A stretch of 64,000 nt of DNA from Streptomyces sp. NBC_00223 (GCF_036199905.1 NZ_CP108109.1:1-64000), one strand, 5' to 3'; shown: positions 7,016-16,663, numbered from the stretch's first letter. Notes: generated by a model from the letters alone, not told the origin. Numbers and translations: made by a program.

Positions 7016-9483
7016 CAGTTGCCGCCTTCCTCGTCGTCGTTGTCGGTCTGCTCCGGGGCGATCGGGGTGCCGTCAGTGGTGTAGTGGTGGACCAGCTTGG
7101 AGGGGTGCTCCCGGCGCTCCATCGCCTCGACCACGGCCTCCAGGGGGATCGAGGCTTCGTGCTTGTGGCTGCCCGGGGCGATGCCCAGGCGCAGTGCGCC
7201 GGGGACCGGGGTGCCGTCGTCCTTGACCGGGAGCAGCTCCAGCGGGGACGGGGCGGCGGCGGCGTACAGGTAGCTGTCCACGTTGACCGCGAAGGGGGCC
7301 CGGCCGGTGAGCAGCAGGGTCTTGCGCAGGCGGCGGTGGGCGGCGATGCGGGCGGCGGCGATGACCTGGAAGCGCAGCGCGGGGTCGTAGGACCAGGAGG
7401 CGGCGACCTTCTCCAGCCACACCTGGTCGTCCAGGTGGCGGGCGGAGTCGGCCCACTTGCCGATCCCGCCCTTGTAGACGTTCTTGTAGGTCTCCGCGAG
7501 GACCAGGGCGTCCGCGCGGACCGGGTCGGTGCCGACGTCCCTGTGGACGGCGTAGGCGGCCAGGAACTCCTCCGGGCTCTGGCCGTCGAACAGACCCAGC
7601 TCGGCGTAGGTCCGCTTGTAGCCGCCCCTGATCCGGCCGGTCCACTCTTTGAGCAGCGGTGCGGTGTGGGCGGCCAGGTAGGCGGCGGTGATGGTGGCCT
7701 GGTCGAAGCCGTAGGTGGTGGCCATGTAGGCGACCGTGACGGTGGCGTACCAGCCGGGCCCGGTCGGCGGCTGGCCGTGGAAGGTGGCCGGGTGCGGCAG
7801 CAGGGAGTCAACCTCGGTGCCGGTGAAGTCGCACCACCACAGGCCGGCGGTCTTGCCGTCCCAGGCCGGGTGCTCCACGTACGCGTACGGGCCGATGGGC
7901 AGGCGCAGGGAGTCGGTGACGGACAGGTAGCTCGCGCACACGTCGACTGCGACCGCGAACTGGCGGCCGGCCTCCTCGGTGGTGAGTTCGCGGGCCCACC
8001 ACTTGTAGTCCTCCTCTTCGCACACCGTCTCTCCCTTGGAGAGGAGTTCGCGGGTGAGCGGGTGGCGGGCCCCGGCGGCCGGCGGCACGCACAGGTCTCC
8101 CGAGGGCAGTGCGCCCTCGCGCATGTACGAGGACCACTCCCCCATCGCCTGGTCCTTGGTCCACTCCACGCGGGGGCGCACCGCGTCCAGGAGCAACATC
8201 GCGGTCGAGGCCGTGGTCGCGCCGGGGGCGACGCCGAGGTCGGTGGTGAAGGCCCGGTAGCGGCGAGCCAGGACAAGCCCGTCCCGGGTGCCGTCGGGGG
8301 CGGTGGCCAGCGGGGCGGCGAGGGAGCTGACGGCCTGCTGGCGGCCGTCGCCCTGGCCCAGCCACGGCGCGATGGTGACCCGCACCGAGGTCTTCGGGCC
8401 GCCGGCCGACCCGGCACGGCGGAAGGCGTGGAAGGACGGGCCGATCGCCTCGGAGATCTCCATGCCCACCGTGGCGGCGGCCTTGGCCAGCTTGGCCTGG
8501 AGCGCGGCCAGGGCCTTCTCCGTGCCGGGCAGCATGGCGGGCAGGCCGAGCTGCTTGAGCGCGGCGGCGGTCAGACAGACCATGCCGTCGCCACCGCGTC
8601 CGGCCGGGTGGGCGCGCTCGACGCGCAGCGGCAGCCCCGTTCCCAGCCACGCGAACCAGTCGCCCAGCTTCGGCCCGGCCGGAGCCGGGATCTGCGGGAC
8701 GTCCAGCACCCAGCCGCCGCCCTCGGCGACGTCCAGCGCGACCGCCGACCACCAGCGCGCAGCGGCAGCCGTGGCGGCCGGACGCGGCGCAGCCGGACGG
8801 GTAGCGGGACGGGACGTCGCCGGGCGCGGCCTGGCCGACGGGGCCGGGGAAGCGGTGGGCGCGGGCCGCACCGGCGACGAGGAAACAGGAGCAGGAGCAG
8901 CGGGCGCGGCCGGGGCGGCGACGGGCGCCAGGGCCACCGGGGCGGGCAGAGCCTGGCCCGCCGGAGCCGGGGCCGGCTGCTGGGCGGCCGGTGCGGCGGC
9001 CTGGGGCGCCTGGGCGGCGGGGCGGCAGAACCCGCCCAGGTGCATCGGGCGGCCCTGCGCGCGATAGACGGAGGGCTGGCAGCACTGCACGCACGGCGCC
9101 GACTCGCCCATCACCAGCGAGCCGTCCGGGTTCTGGTCGAGCAGCGGAACCACTAGGCCGTCACCCGTGTCCTGGGCGGGCGCCGGGGCGGTGAACGCCT
9201 GCGGCACGACCGAGACCGGAGCGGTGGGCTGTTCAGGCGCAGGGAAGCGCTCCGCCAGGCCCGCGAGCAGCCGCGCGTAGGCCGGGGCGATGTCCGGGCC
9301 CGGAACGGCTGATCCGTCCTCCCAGCCCAACACCAGGGCCGAGTCCACCCGCAGAACCGCGGCGATCTGCGTAGGCGTCAGCCCAGCCGCCAGGCGCAGC
9401 CGCTGCCGCTCCGCCGGAAGCGGCAGGCCGGTGTTCACGGCCGCCAGCAGAGCGTCGACGGAGTTGAACAGGTCATCCGACAT
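7015..9483 (-). CDS. tap: Telomere-associated protein Tap
   Basis: 822 aa, longer than the roughly 740 aa of known Tap. Tap binds single-stranded telomere hairpins and recruits Tpg. The start ATG 9483 gives the family's N-terminus: residues 20-80 form an XRE-like helix-turn-helix (AAGLTPTQIAAVLRVD, then LGWEDG). Residues 131-153 hold Cys residues (CVQCC, then C) that could bind zinc. An Ala-Pro linker of about 90 residues accounts for the extra length. A large globular C-terminal half follows, with DEEDYKWW-type and KRTYAELGLFDGQ segments. Fourteen bases separate it from the upstream gene, and it overlaps tpg. The longer open frame to 10623 is not supported. Confidence 0.85.
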   Translation of the reverse strand: MSDDLFNSVDALLAAVNTGLPLPAERQRLRLAAGLTPTQIAAVLRVDSALVLGWEDGSAVPGPDIAPAYARLLAGLAERFPAPEQPTAPVSVVPQAFTAPAPAQDTGDGLVVPLLDQNPDGSLVMGESAPCVQCCQPSVYRAQGRPMHLGGFCRPAAQAPQAAAPAAQQPAPAPAGQALPAPVALAPVAAPAAPAAPAPVSSSPVRPAPTASPAPSARPRPATSRPATRPAAPRPAATAAAARWWSAVALDVAEGGGWVLDVPQIPAPAGPKLGDWFAWLGTGLPLRVERAHPAGRGGDGMVCLTAAALKQLGLPAMLPGTEKALAALQAKLAKAAATVGMEISEAIGPSFHAFRRAGSAGGPKTSVRVTIAPWLGQGDGRQQAVSSLAAPLATAPDGTRDGLVLARRYRAFTTDLGVAPGATTASTAMLLLDAVRPRVEWTKDQAMGEWSSYMREGALPSGDLCVPPAAGARHPLTRELLSKGETVCEEEDYKWWARELTTEEAGRQFAVAVDVCASYLSVTDSLRLPIGPYAYVEHPAWDGKTAGLWWCDFTGTEVDSLLPHPATFHGQPPTGPGWYATVTVAYMATTYGFDQATITAAYLAAHTAPLLKEWTGRIRGGYKRTYAELGLFDGQSPEEFLAAYAVHRDVGTDPVRADALVLAETYKNVYKGGIGKWADSARHLDDQVWLEKVAASWSYDPALRFQVIAAARIAAHRRLRKTLLLTGRAPFAVNVDSYLYAAAAPSPLELLPVKDDGTPVPGALRLGIAPGSHKHEASIPLEAVVEAMERREHPSKLVHHYTTDGTPIAPEQTDNDDEEGGN

Positions 9484-9497
9484 CAGGGCCGGTCTCC

Positions 9498-10133
9498 TCA
9501 GCGTCCGTTGGGTCGGGTCGGGTCGATCCGCGGGTCGCCGAACAGGGCGTCGAAGACCCGCTCGGTGAGGCAGGCGATCGGGCCCTGCTCGGGGCGCAGC
9601 GTGTAGCCGGCGGTGCGCCCGAGATCGGCCACCGCGATCGGGACCTGGCGGCGGTAGTAGAACTCGAGCTCGCGGCCGGCGAACTCCGTGGGCTCGACCA
9701 CGCCCTGCGCGGGGTTGAACGGCAGGGTGAACGAGGGCAGGCCGGCCACGTCCTCCTCGGCGGCCAGGTGCAGCACGCCGTCGTCGGTGGTGCGGAACGC
9801 CACGGCCAGGTCCACGCCGCCGGCTCGGCGGTCGCGCGGGAGCCCGTGGCCCTCCAGGACACGGCCCAGCTGCGAGGGAGCCATGGCGGCCGCGATGCCC
9901 AGGGCGCGCCGGTTGGAGTAGCTGTCGCTGGCGTCCGCGCGGGACATGGCCAGCTCCTTGACCACGTTCAGGTGCTGGGTGACGCGGCTGATGCAGGCGA
10001 CCAGGGCGGTCAGGTCGTCGAAGGCGGAGGCCTGCGGCGGCTCGACCAGCCGCTCGCCGCGCAGGGCCGCGAGCAGCGCCTGGGCGAGGTCGTCGTGCAC
10101 CTCGACCCGCTCGCCGCCGATGCTGATTCTCAC
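9498..10133 (-). CDS. First gene of the tap-tpg operon, function unknown
   Basis: 211 aa from GTG 10133, with GGGAG about 8-12 bases upstream and a good promoter beyond. The N-terminal 100 residues are probably helical and charged. A SNRRALGIAAAMAPSQLGRVL segment could be a helix-turn-helix-like unit. The C-terminal half reads as beta-rich (VLHLAAEEDVAGLPSFTLPF, then ELEFYYRRQVP). No known family is recognised. It sits 14 bases before tap, so it is almost certainly co-transcribed with the telomere genes and may assist end maintenance. That role is inferred from position only. Confidence 0.7.
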   Translation of the reverse strand: MRISIGGERVEVHDDLAQALLAALRGERLVEPPQASAFDDLTALVACISRVTQHLNVVKELAMSRADASDSYSNRRALGIAAAMAPSQLGRVLEGHGLPRDRRAGGVDLAVAFRTTDDGVLHLAAEEDVAGLPSFTLPFNPAQGVVEPTEFAGRELEFYYRRQVPIAVADLGRTAGYTLRPEQGPIACLTERVFDALFGDPRIDPTRPNGR

Positions 10134-10165
10134 GAGACAACTCCCAAAAAGTAGAATTTAACCAA

Positions 10166-10194
10166 ATACTACGCCCGTCTGCTCTTGGAGTCAA
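10166..10194 (-). promoter_or_regulatory. Sigma-70-type promoter of the tap-tpg operon
   Basis: On the minus strand TTGACT (10194-10189) and TAGTAT (10171-10166) are separated by exactly 17 bases, close to the consensus for the principal sigma factor. It lies in the only AT-rich patch of the region, 33 bases before GTG 10133. Confidence 0.75.
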
Positions 10195-10489
10195 AGAGGA
10201 AAGGGCGCGCGGCACTGCTGTGCGCCGGTGCAACTGGCCAGGGGTCGGGGAGGGCAGGCGCGGCCGCCTCCGGCCAACGCGACGCGGGTGCACGCCACTC
10301 TGGCCTGACCGGGGGCTGGGAAGACGGTGCCAACCGGGCAGGGCAGCGGCGTAGGGTGTTCGCCACCACGGCGAGTTGGCCACCCGCCGGGGCGACCACA
10401 CCGTCGAGTCGCTGGCCGGCAAGGCCGCGCCCGACCGCTTCGTGGTCCTGCTCTTCTCCGCTCCCCTGTTCCCAGCGAGTGAGGCACCT

Positions 10490-11712
10490 TTGTCCAGCGG
10501 GCTTGTCCGCGCCACCTCGCCCAACCAACCGCCCAGCGCCCTGCCGAACGAGCTCGCCGACGAGCAGCTCACGCTGCTGCTGGAGATCGCCACGCCCTTC
10601 GTGCAGACCTGGGTCTGGCCCATCTGGGACTACGTGGTCAAGCGGATGGACGAGCGCGGGCTCGATGCCCGCAAGATCATGGCGTCCCTGCCCCGCGTCG
10701 GAAGCACCGGAACGCTCGGGCCGTCCTACGGCTTCACCGCCAAACACGACTGGCGCATGATCGGCGACGGCGACCCGGTCAGGCTCACGGTCGCGGCCGC
10801 CCTGCCGCTCGGCGAGCTGCGCCCTCTCCTCGCAGACCCGTTCCTGCGGGTGCTTCACCACATGATCGCCCTGCAACGAGCCGCAGTACCGTCGCCGACC
10901 GAGGTCACGCAGACCTGGCTGAACTCACCGGAGCTGGCCGAGGCCATCCCCAGCCTCAAGCCCGAGTTCATCGCCGCGCTCCCGCAGATCCTCGACGATG
11001 AGCCCAGCACCTGGGGGGGAAGCGGACGGGGCCCGAACCTGCCCGACGACCGGCGTGGGCCAAGGAGATCAAGCGCGAGATCCAGGAGTACGCGCAGGCG
11101 ACCGACGTGGAGGCATACGTCGCCACCGTCTGCCGGATCGTCACCGAACAGATGTGGGAGCAGAACTACCACCATTACCGCGCCGAGCAGGGTGTGCCGC
11201 TGCCCCGCGAGTATGCCGCGGCGCCCCGGCCCGGCCAGGCCGGGGAGGAAGCGGCGGAGCCCCCCGCCGCGCCGGAGACCTCCGGGTCGGTCTACGTCAA
11301 GGAGGCGCTGATCGAGGAGCTGGTCGAGCTCGACGGCGCCGGCCGCTTCTTCACCGACAAGCTGGTCCGGCAGTGCAGGGAGCTGAACTTCAACTACCAG
11401 CACGAGCAACCGTTCTCGTGTCACGCACTGCTGCGCGCCATCATCGACCACGTTCCGCCGGTCTTCGGCGTGGCCGGGTTCGCCCAGGTCGCCAGCAACG
11501 TCACGGGGCGGACCAAGACCGACAAGGACTACCTCAAGAAGCTCCAGGACTTCCGTACCCAGGGCGACGACGTGCTGCACCGGCAGATCGGCCCCCAGCG
11601 CAGCCGCATCGACATGCACGACGTCCCCGCCCCGGCAGCCCTGAACGCCCTGCTTGAAGGCCTCCTCAAGCACCTCCGGCAGGCCCGGGCCGCGGCCGCG
11701 GCCGGGAAGTAG
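10490..11712 (+). pseudogene. Unknown-family gene split by a frameshift in a G run
   Basis: The first part (TTG 10490, or TTG 10376) reads in frame to about 11018. Good coding sequence then continues two frames away (AWAKEIKREIQEYAQA onward) to the stop at 11712. The break coincides with six G at 11013-11018. A seventh G would restore one protein of about 408 aa. The C-terminal part has a helical ALLRAIIDHVPPVFG segment, then TKTDKDYLKKLQDFRTQG and DDVLHRQI, a layout reminiscent of helical domains in defence-type proteins, though I cannot name the family. It may be a pseudogene, a phase-variable gene or a sequencing error. It diverges from the tap operon. Confidence 0.6.
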
Positions 11713-11777
11713 CGCGCCGACCTGCCGGGCCTCGGACGGGCGGCCGGGCTGTGTACGGGCCCGGCCTCCCGGAGGCT

Positions 11778-12431
11778 TCACCGTGCGGCGCCCGTACCGT
11801 GGGGGTGCTCGTGCCGGGCGGTGCGGAGCAGGCGCAGCCACGCGCCCTGGTGAAGGCGCTCGGCGGGTCCAACGAGCATGGCGGGCCACGGGCACGGCCG
11901 GGATCCGGCGGGGGCCGGTACCCATAGACGCGGCCCGCATGCAGTCGCTGCGGGCGGTGCTGTCGGGCCTGGGCGGCGATGGCGGGCAGGTCCAGCGGAA
12001 CGGGCAGGGCGCGAGCTCGGCCCAGACGACCTTGCCGGTGCCGGTCGGGTGCTCCCCCGCTCTTCGGCCAGGGCCTCGACCATCAGCAGGCCGCGGCCGG
12101 TGACGGCCTGGTCGTCGCCGATGCCGGCCACGATCCGGGGCAGGGCGGCGCCCTGGTCCTCGACCTCGAACCGCACCCGGGCGCCGGCCGCGTCCAGGCG
12201 CAGCAGCGCGGTGAGCCGGGCCGGGCCCGCGTAGCGGGCGGCGTTGGCGAGCAGTACGGAGGCGACGGTCACCAGGTCGTCCAGTGCGGCGCCGTCCAGG
12301 CCCCAGCCGGTGGCGGCGCAGTGGACCAACCTGCGGGCGGGGCCGACGCAGGCCACGCGCCGGTGCGGGTCGGAGGCGGTCGCGGTGAGGGTCAGGCGGT
12401 ACAGCGGCCCGCGCCGAAGACGGTGCGGCAT
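11778..12431 (-). pseudogene. Frameshifted HATPase-type (anti-sigma-factor-like) gene
   Basis: From ATG 12431 the frame gives an RsbW-like ATPase fold of the kind common in Streptomyces. An N-box region (DLVTVASVLLANAARY) is followed by FEVEDQGAALPRIV and a G-box (GRGLLMVEALAEERG). Near 12065 the protein jumps to another frame (EHPTGTGKVVWAEL). Near 12015 it jumps again, to a frame with the normal C-terminus (LPVPLDLPAIAAQ). Two indels in 60 bases mean no complete protein is made from this sequence as given. The ends are approximate. Confidence 0.6.
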
Positions 12432-12635
12432 CGGGGCCCTCAGGGGTGGTGACGGCACGTCGGTCGGGTGGGCCACCGGTTCGGAGGCGACCGGCGGCGG
12501 CCCGCATCCGACCCAGCCGACCCGCGCCACAGGCGCAGTTCCAGTCCACCGCCCGCAGCCACGGGAGCGGTGCCACCCCGACCGCACGTTTCACCGGCCA
12601 CTTCAGCCCGGCCGCCCGCCCGGTGGCGCCAGGGT

Positions 12636-13310
12636 GTGACGACTCCTCAGACCGAGGAGAGCAGGCGGTGGGCACCAGCACGCCAGCCGGGTTGGGCAAA
12701 GCGGCCGGCTGCACCCAGGAGACCCTCGTCGTCGCGTTCGCCGCGCTGGCCACCGGCTCGGCATCCAGGCCGCGGTGAGCGTGCGTCAGCTGCGCCGCTG
12801 GGAGGCGCCCGACCCACCGCTGCCGCACCCAGGCCAGCAGGAGGTACTGGAGGCGCCGCTCGGGGTGCCGCTGGAGGAGCTCGGCTTCCAGATGCCCGCC
12901 GAGCGGCGCAGCACGCACCGGCCGGGCCGGCAGGTCGGCGCGGCGGACGTCGTGCTGCTGCACGCCGAAGTGGCCGGGCTGTACGCCATCGACCACACCG
13001 CCGGCGGGCGGGCCGCGCGCACCGCCCGCCCGCCGGGTCCTCGGCGAGCTGGAGCGGGCACTGACCAGCGGCAGCTACCTGGAGCGGGGGCCGGGCCCGC
13101 ACCGCGTGCTCGGAGGCGCTGGCCACCGCCCGCCTGGTCGGCGACCCGCTGCTGGAGATCCGCGCACTCGACAGCCTCTCCCTCCTCGCGGTCGGGCAGA
13201 AGCGCCCGTGGGAGACGGTCGCCGCGGCCAGCACGGTCGGCGCCCTCGCCCAGTCCCACGGCAGCCTCAAGGTGAAGTCCGTCGTCGCGCTGCGCCACAC
13301 CCCGCCCTGG
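12636..13310 (+). pseudogene. Broken XRE-type regulator remnant
   Basis: The pieces match the Streptomyces regulator family with an N-terminal XRE helix-turn-helix and a long repeat-rich C-terminus. Seen in order: an N-terminal MTTPQTEE-like start at GTG 12636, KAAGCTQETLVVAFAALA, SVRQLRRWEAPDPPLPHPGQ, EAPLGVPLEELGFQ, LGELERAL, then VGDPLLEIRALDSLSLLAVG and STVGALAQSHGSLK. The pieces lie in at least four reading-frame blocks (shifts near 12670, 12775, 13035 and 13130). The family sequence stops near 13310, well short of normal length. Its 3' end runs antisense into the open frame of the next gene. It is a decayed, truncated gene. Confidence 0.6.
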
Positions 13311-16300
13311 TCCCCCGAGCCTCACGTACACGAGCGGGTGCAGGTCTGTCCGTCTCAGGGTCTGGTATTCGGCGAGGGTGAGGCGGCAGGTGCTGGGCGG
13401 GGTGGTGCCGGGCCAGTCCGGTGAGTCGATGCCTCGGGCGCGGGCGGCCTGCCACATGGTGGGGACCAGGGCGTGGGTGTGGGCGGGGGTGGCCATCTGT
13501 TCGCACATCCACAGCAGTCGGCCGGCCCCACGGGAAGGACCGAGGGTGCGCCAGCGGATGCGCTGGGCGAGGTCGGCGGCGGTGATGGCGATCCAGGGGT
13601 GGACGGTGGCGAGGGGGCCTTGGGCGCCGAGCCAGGCGAGGTAGCGCTGTGCGTCGTCGAGGACGGGGGCCATGGAGTCCGCCGGGATGCCGCGGATGTA
13701 TGCGGGCCGGCCGCGGAAGGCGCGGGGTGCGCGGGCGACGAGGAGCAGGACGGCGCGGGCGAGGTCGCCGGCGACCGGCTGCCAGTCCTCCTCCTCGTCC
13801 TGGTCCGCGTCTGTGGTGGCCTGGCCGGGTTGGCCGAGGGTGCGCAGGACGTTGTAGAGCTCGGCTTTGGCGCGGTCGGTGAACGGCGCTTGTTCGAGCG
13901 CGGGCAGGCGGGTGGCGAGGGTGGCGATGAGGGCGTCTTCCGCGGTGTCCGGGTTGTCGGGGACGGGGAGGTGGGCGGTGGCGTCGGCGAGGGTGGAGGC
14001 GAGGTCGGCGTCGACCATGAAGCGGCTGGTGAGGCGGCCGAGTTCGGTGGCTTCGATGCGGTCGTCGCCGCCGTCGGGGTCGGGGGTGCGGGTGAGGTAG
14101 GCGGTGTCGGTGAGGAAGTCGGTGGCGTCGTGGAGGGGGTCGAGGGGGTGGTGGCCTTGGTGGAAGGCGAGGGTGCTCTTCCACCAGTTCTCGGCCTGGG
14201 TGGTGGTGGCGAGGCGGTTCTGGACGGCTTCGGCGAGGAGGTGGTCGGGCAGGCGGTCGCGGATGCGGGAGGTGACGGTGTATCCGGCGGCGAGGCGTGC
14301 CTGCCAGTGGTGGCGTTCGCTGGGGGCGGTGAGCAGGTAGGCGTGGCCTTCGCGTTCGCCGGCGCCGATGCGGCCTGCACGGCCGAACATCTGCTGGACC
14401 ATGGACACTTCGATACGGCTCATGCCGATCTGGGTGTCGCGGACGATGACGGCACGGGCGGGCAGGTTGACGCCGGCGGCCACGGTGGAGGTGGCGACGA
14501 GGATGTCGGCCTGACGGGTACGGAAGGCCTGTTCGGCTTCGCGCTTGTGAGGCCAGTCGCGGTAGTGCAGGCGCACGCCGGCCTTGGTGCACAGGCGCTC
14601 CACGAGATCGCTGTCGTCCGCGTCGGCGCCGGTGGTGTCGACGCCGCGGTCATGGGCCAGGGCGAGGGCAGTGGTACGGACCGAGCGTTTGCTGCCGCAG
14701 AACACCAGGACACTGCCGCCGCCGGCGGTGTGGTGGCGCGCGAGGTCGACGGTGCGGCGGGTGCGGGTGTTGTTGCGGGTCGCCCAGTCGGCTGCGTCGG
14801 CGTCCGGTGGCATGGCCGGCAGCTGCCAGGTCAGGCGGGTCGGGCGCCAGGGCGAGCGGATGAGACGGGCGCCGAGCCATCCGGCGAGTTGGTCGGCGTT
14901 GGCGACGGTCGCGGACAGGCCCACGATCCGTACCCGGGTGGCGTCCTCGCGGACCCGGGCCAGGAGCGCCTCCAGGACCGGGCCCCGGACGGGGTCGCCG
15001 AGCAGGTGGATCTCGTCCACGACCAGGCAGCCGACTTCGGCGAGCGCGGCGCGTAGGGAGCCGGCGCGGCAGATCGCCTCGAACTTCTCGGTGGTGGCGA
15101 CCCACAGATCGGCTTCGCGGATGAGGTCGGTGTCGACGGCGGCTTCGCCGGTCAGGCGGACCACCCGCAGCCCGGCGCGGCGCCAGGCGGCGAGGTCGCG
15201 GTCGAGTTCGTCGGTGAGGGAGCGCTGGGGAACGAGCCAGGCGGCTTTGCGGCCGCGTTGGTGAGCGGTGAGGGCGGCGACCATGCCGATCGCGGTCTTC
15301 CCGGCTCCGGTCGGGGCAACGACCATGGCGTGCTCGTCGCCGTCGGTGACGGCGGGGATGGCGGCGGCCTGGACCGGGTTGAACGCCGGGTGCGGCAGCA
15401 GCGCCTTCCACACCTCGGGGACGAGGTCCTCGACGGGCACGAACGCCTCGGTGTCGCCGGCGGGGAGCTCGTCCAGGGCGTCCCACTGGGCGGCGAACGC
15501 GTCCCGGGCCGCGTATGCGGCGGGCCCTGCGGCCGGCGTCGCCACGCCGCCGGGCCAGGCGGCCAGCTCGACGGGCGCGCCGAGGTCGGACACCGTGGTG
15601 ACCACCTCGTCCTCCACCCAGTGCGCGGCGGTGCGCACCTGGGCGCCGAGACCAGCGAGAGCGTCGCGCAGGGTGTCGAAGCGCTCCCCCGCCGGGATGA
15701 TGACCCTCAGGTCGGTGGCGGCGCGCAGTGCGGGCTCGGGCACGTTCCAGGCGGGGTCGGTGATCTTGCCCCACCACAGAGCCCGCGTCTCCTTCTGGGC
15801 CGGCAGGGGCAGGTCTTCGGGCCACGCCGGGCCCACGGGGGCGGTGGTGGGTGCGGGTTCGCGGGAGGGGTGGGGCAGGCGGATCGCCGTGACGCTCACG
15901 CCGGGCCCGCTCGGACACGGGCCCGTGTCGGGTCCGGCCACCAGCCGTGCCGCGGCGCGGGCGGTCACCGCAGGAGCGGCCTTTGTACGCTGCGGTCCGG
16001 GGGCGGCGGCCGCCGCAGGCGTGGCCGGGGTAGTGGGGCGCAGGAGCCTGTCGTAGGTCTTCACGCCGAGGTCGGCGAGCGTGAACGCAGCCGGGCAGGC
16101 GGGGCAGACGACGGCGACGTACCGGTACTTGCGCCCTGCGGACTCGTACGGGCGGCGAAGCGAGTGCAGTACGCCGTCGCACTGCGGGCACGGGCGGGGC
16201 ACCTGCTCCTGGTAGGTCCAGCCCGGCTCGGTGAACCGCTGCTGCAGCCCTGCGGCCGGCAGGTCGCTCCCCCACCTGTCACGGACGAGCTGCTCGACCG

Positions 16301-16343
16301 TCAGATCGCTGGCCTCGGTGTCTGTTTCGTGCACGGTGCTCAC
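12786..16343 (-). CDS. Ski2/Hel308-like DEIH-box helicase with N-terminal zinc ribbon
   Basis: Start GTG 16343 (GTG 16334 also possible); the frame upstream to 16562 is Pro/Gly-rich and unlikely. Residues 52-83 contain CPQC and CPAC, a zinc ribbon. After a Pro-Ala linker come a Q-like motif (FNPVQAAAIP, 321-330), Walker A (APTGAGKT, 343-350), motif II DEIH (443-446), SAT (477-479), motif IV (VLVFCGSKRS), VATSTVAAGVNLPA, and motif VI QMFGRAGRIG. This layout is that of Ski2-type RNA/DNA helicases. Homologous sequence ends about 13310 (LHPLVYVR). The frame then runs another 170 codons antisense to the broken regulator, so the true C-terminus has been lost or replaced. No target can be named. Confidence 0.8.
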   Translation of the reverse strand: MSTVHETDTEASDLTVEQLVRDRWGSDLPAAGLQQRFTEPGWTYQEQVPRPCPQCDGVLHSLRRPYESAGRKYRYVAVVCPACPAAFTLADLGVKTYDRLLRPTTPATPAAAAAPGPQRTKAAPAVTARAAARLVAGPDTGPCPSGPGVSVTAIRLPHPSREPAPTTAPVGPAWPEDLPLPAQKETRALWWGKITDPAWNVPEPALRAATDLRVIIPAGERFDTLRDALAGLGAQVRTAAHWVEDEVVTTVSDLGAPVELAAWPGGVATPAAGPAAYAARDAFAAQWDALDELPAGDTEAFVPVEDLVPEVWKALLPHPAFNPVQAAAIPAVTDGDEHAMVVAPTGAGKTAIGMVAALTAHQRGRKAAWLVPQRSLTDELDRDLAAWRRAGLRVVRLTGEAAVDTDLIREADLWVATTEKFEAICRAGSLRAALAEVGCLVVDEIHLLGDPVRGPVLEALLARVREDATRVRIVGLSATVANADQLAGWLGARLIRSPWRPTRLTWQLPAMPPDADAADWATRNNTRTRRTVDLARHHTAGGGSVLVFCGSKRSVRTTALALAHDRGVDTTGADADDSDLVERLCTKAGVRLHYRDWPHKREAEQAFRTRQADILVATSTVAAGVNLPARAVIVRDTQIGMSRIEVSMVQQMFGRAGRIGAGEREGHAYLLTAPSERHHWQARLAAGYTVTSRIRDRLPDHLLAEAVQNRLATTTQAENWWKSTLAFHQGHHPLDPLHDATDFLTDTAYLTRTPDPDGGDDRIEATELGRLTSRFMVDADLASTLADATAHLPVPDNPDTAEDALIATLATRLPALEQAPFTDRAKAELYNVLRTLGQPGQATTDADQDEEEDWQPVAGDLARAVLLLVARAPRAFRGRPAYIRGIPADSMAPVLDDAQRYLAWLGAQGPLATVHPWIAITAADLAQRIRWRTLGPSRGAGRLLWMCEQMATPAHTHALVPTMWQAARARGIDSPDWPGTTPPSTCRLTLAEYQTLRRTDLHPLVYVRLGGPGRGVAQRDDGLHLEAAVGLGEGADRAGRGDRLPRALLPDREEGEAVECADLQQRVADQAGGGQRLRARGAGPAPAPGSCRWSVPAPARRGPGGRAVRAARPPAVWSMAYSPATSACSSTTSAAPTCRPGRCVLRRSAGIWKPSSSSGTPSGASSTSCWPGCGSGGSGASQRRS

Positions 16344-16663
16344 TGTGGCAGCCGGGTAGCCGCCCGTACCAGAGGCACTCGGACAGTGTCGCGGCCCCGT
16401 GCCGGTGGCGCCGTCAGCGGCAGGGGCCGAACCTTCGTGCTCAGCGCCGATTTGGCCGCCTTCGCTGCCGGGCGGGATGCGGCCGGCGCGATTCAAGGCC
16501 GTGGTGCTCTCCCGCTGGTGTTCCGGCGGGCCGCCGAGGGCCTGGGAGCCCTTGTTGTTCACCGGTGTGAGAGTTGGAACCGCACTGGGGTTGAGATCGC
16601 GGACGCGGCCCGCTCAACGTGGCGCGGAAAAGTACTGCTGGGCTACGTCACGGCTGGGGTTGC

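Noticed and set aside
10855-12996. Minus-strand frame of 713 codons
   Set aside because: Composition is that of antisense to the unknown gene plus low-complexity Arg/Pro; only a short part coincides with the HATPase remnant.
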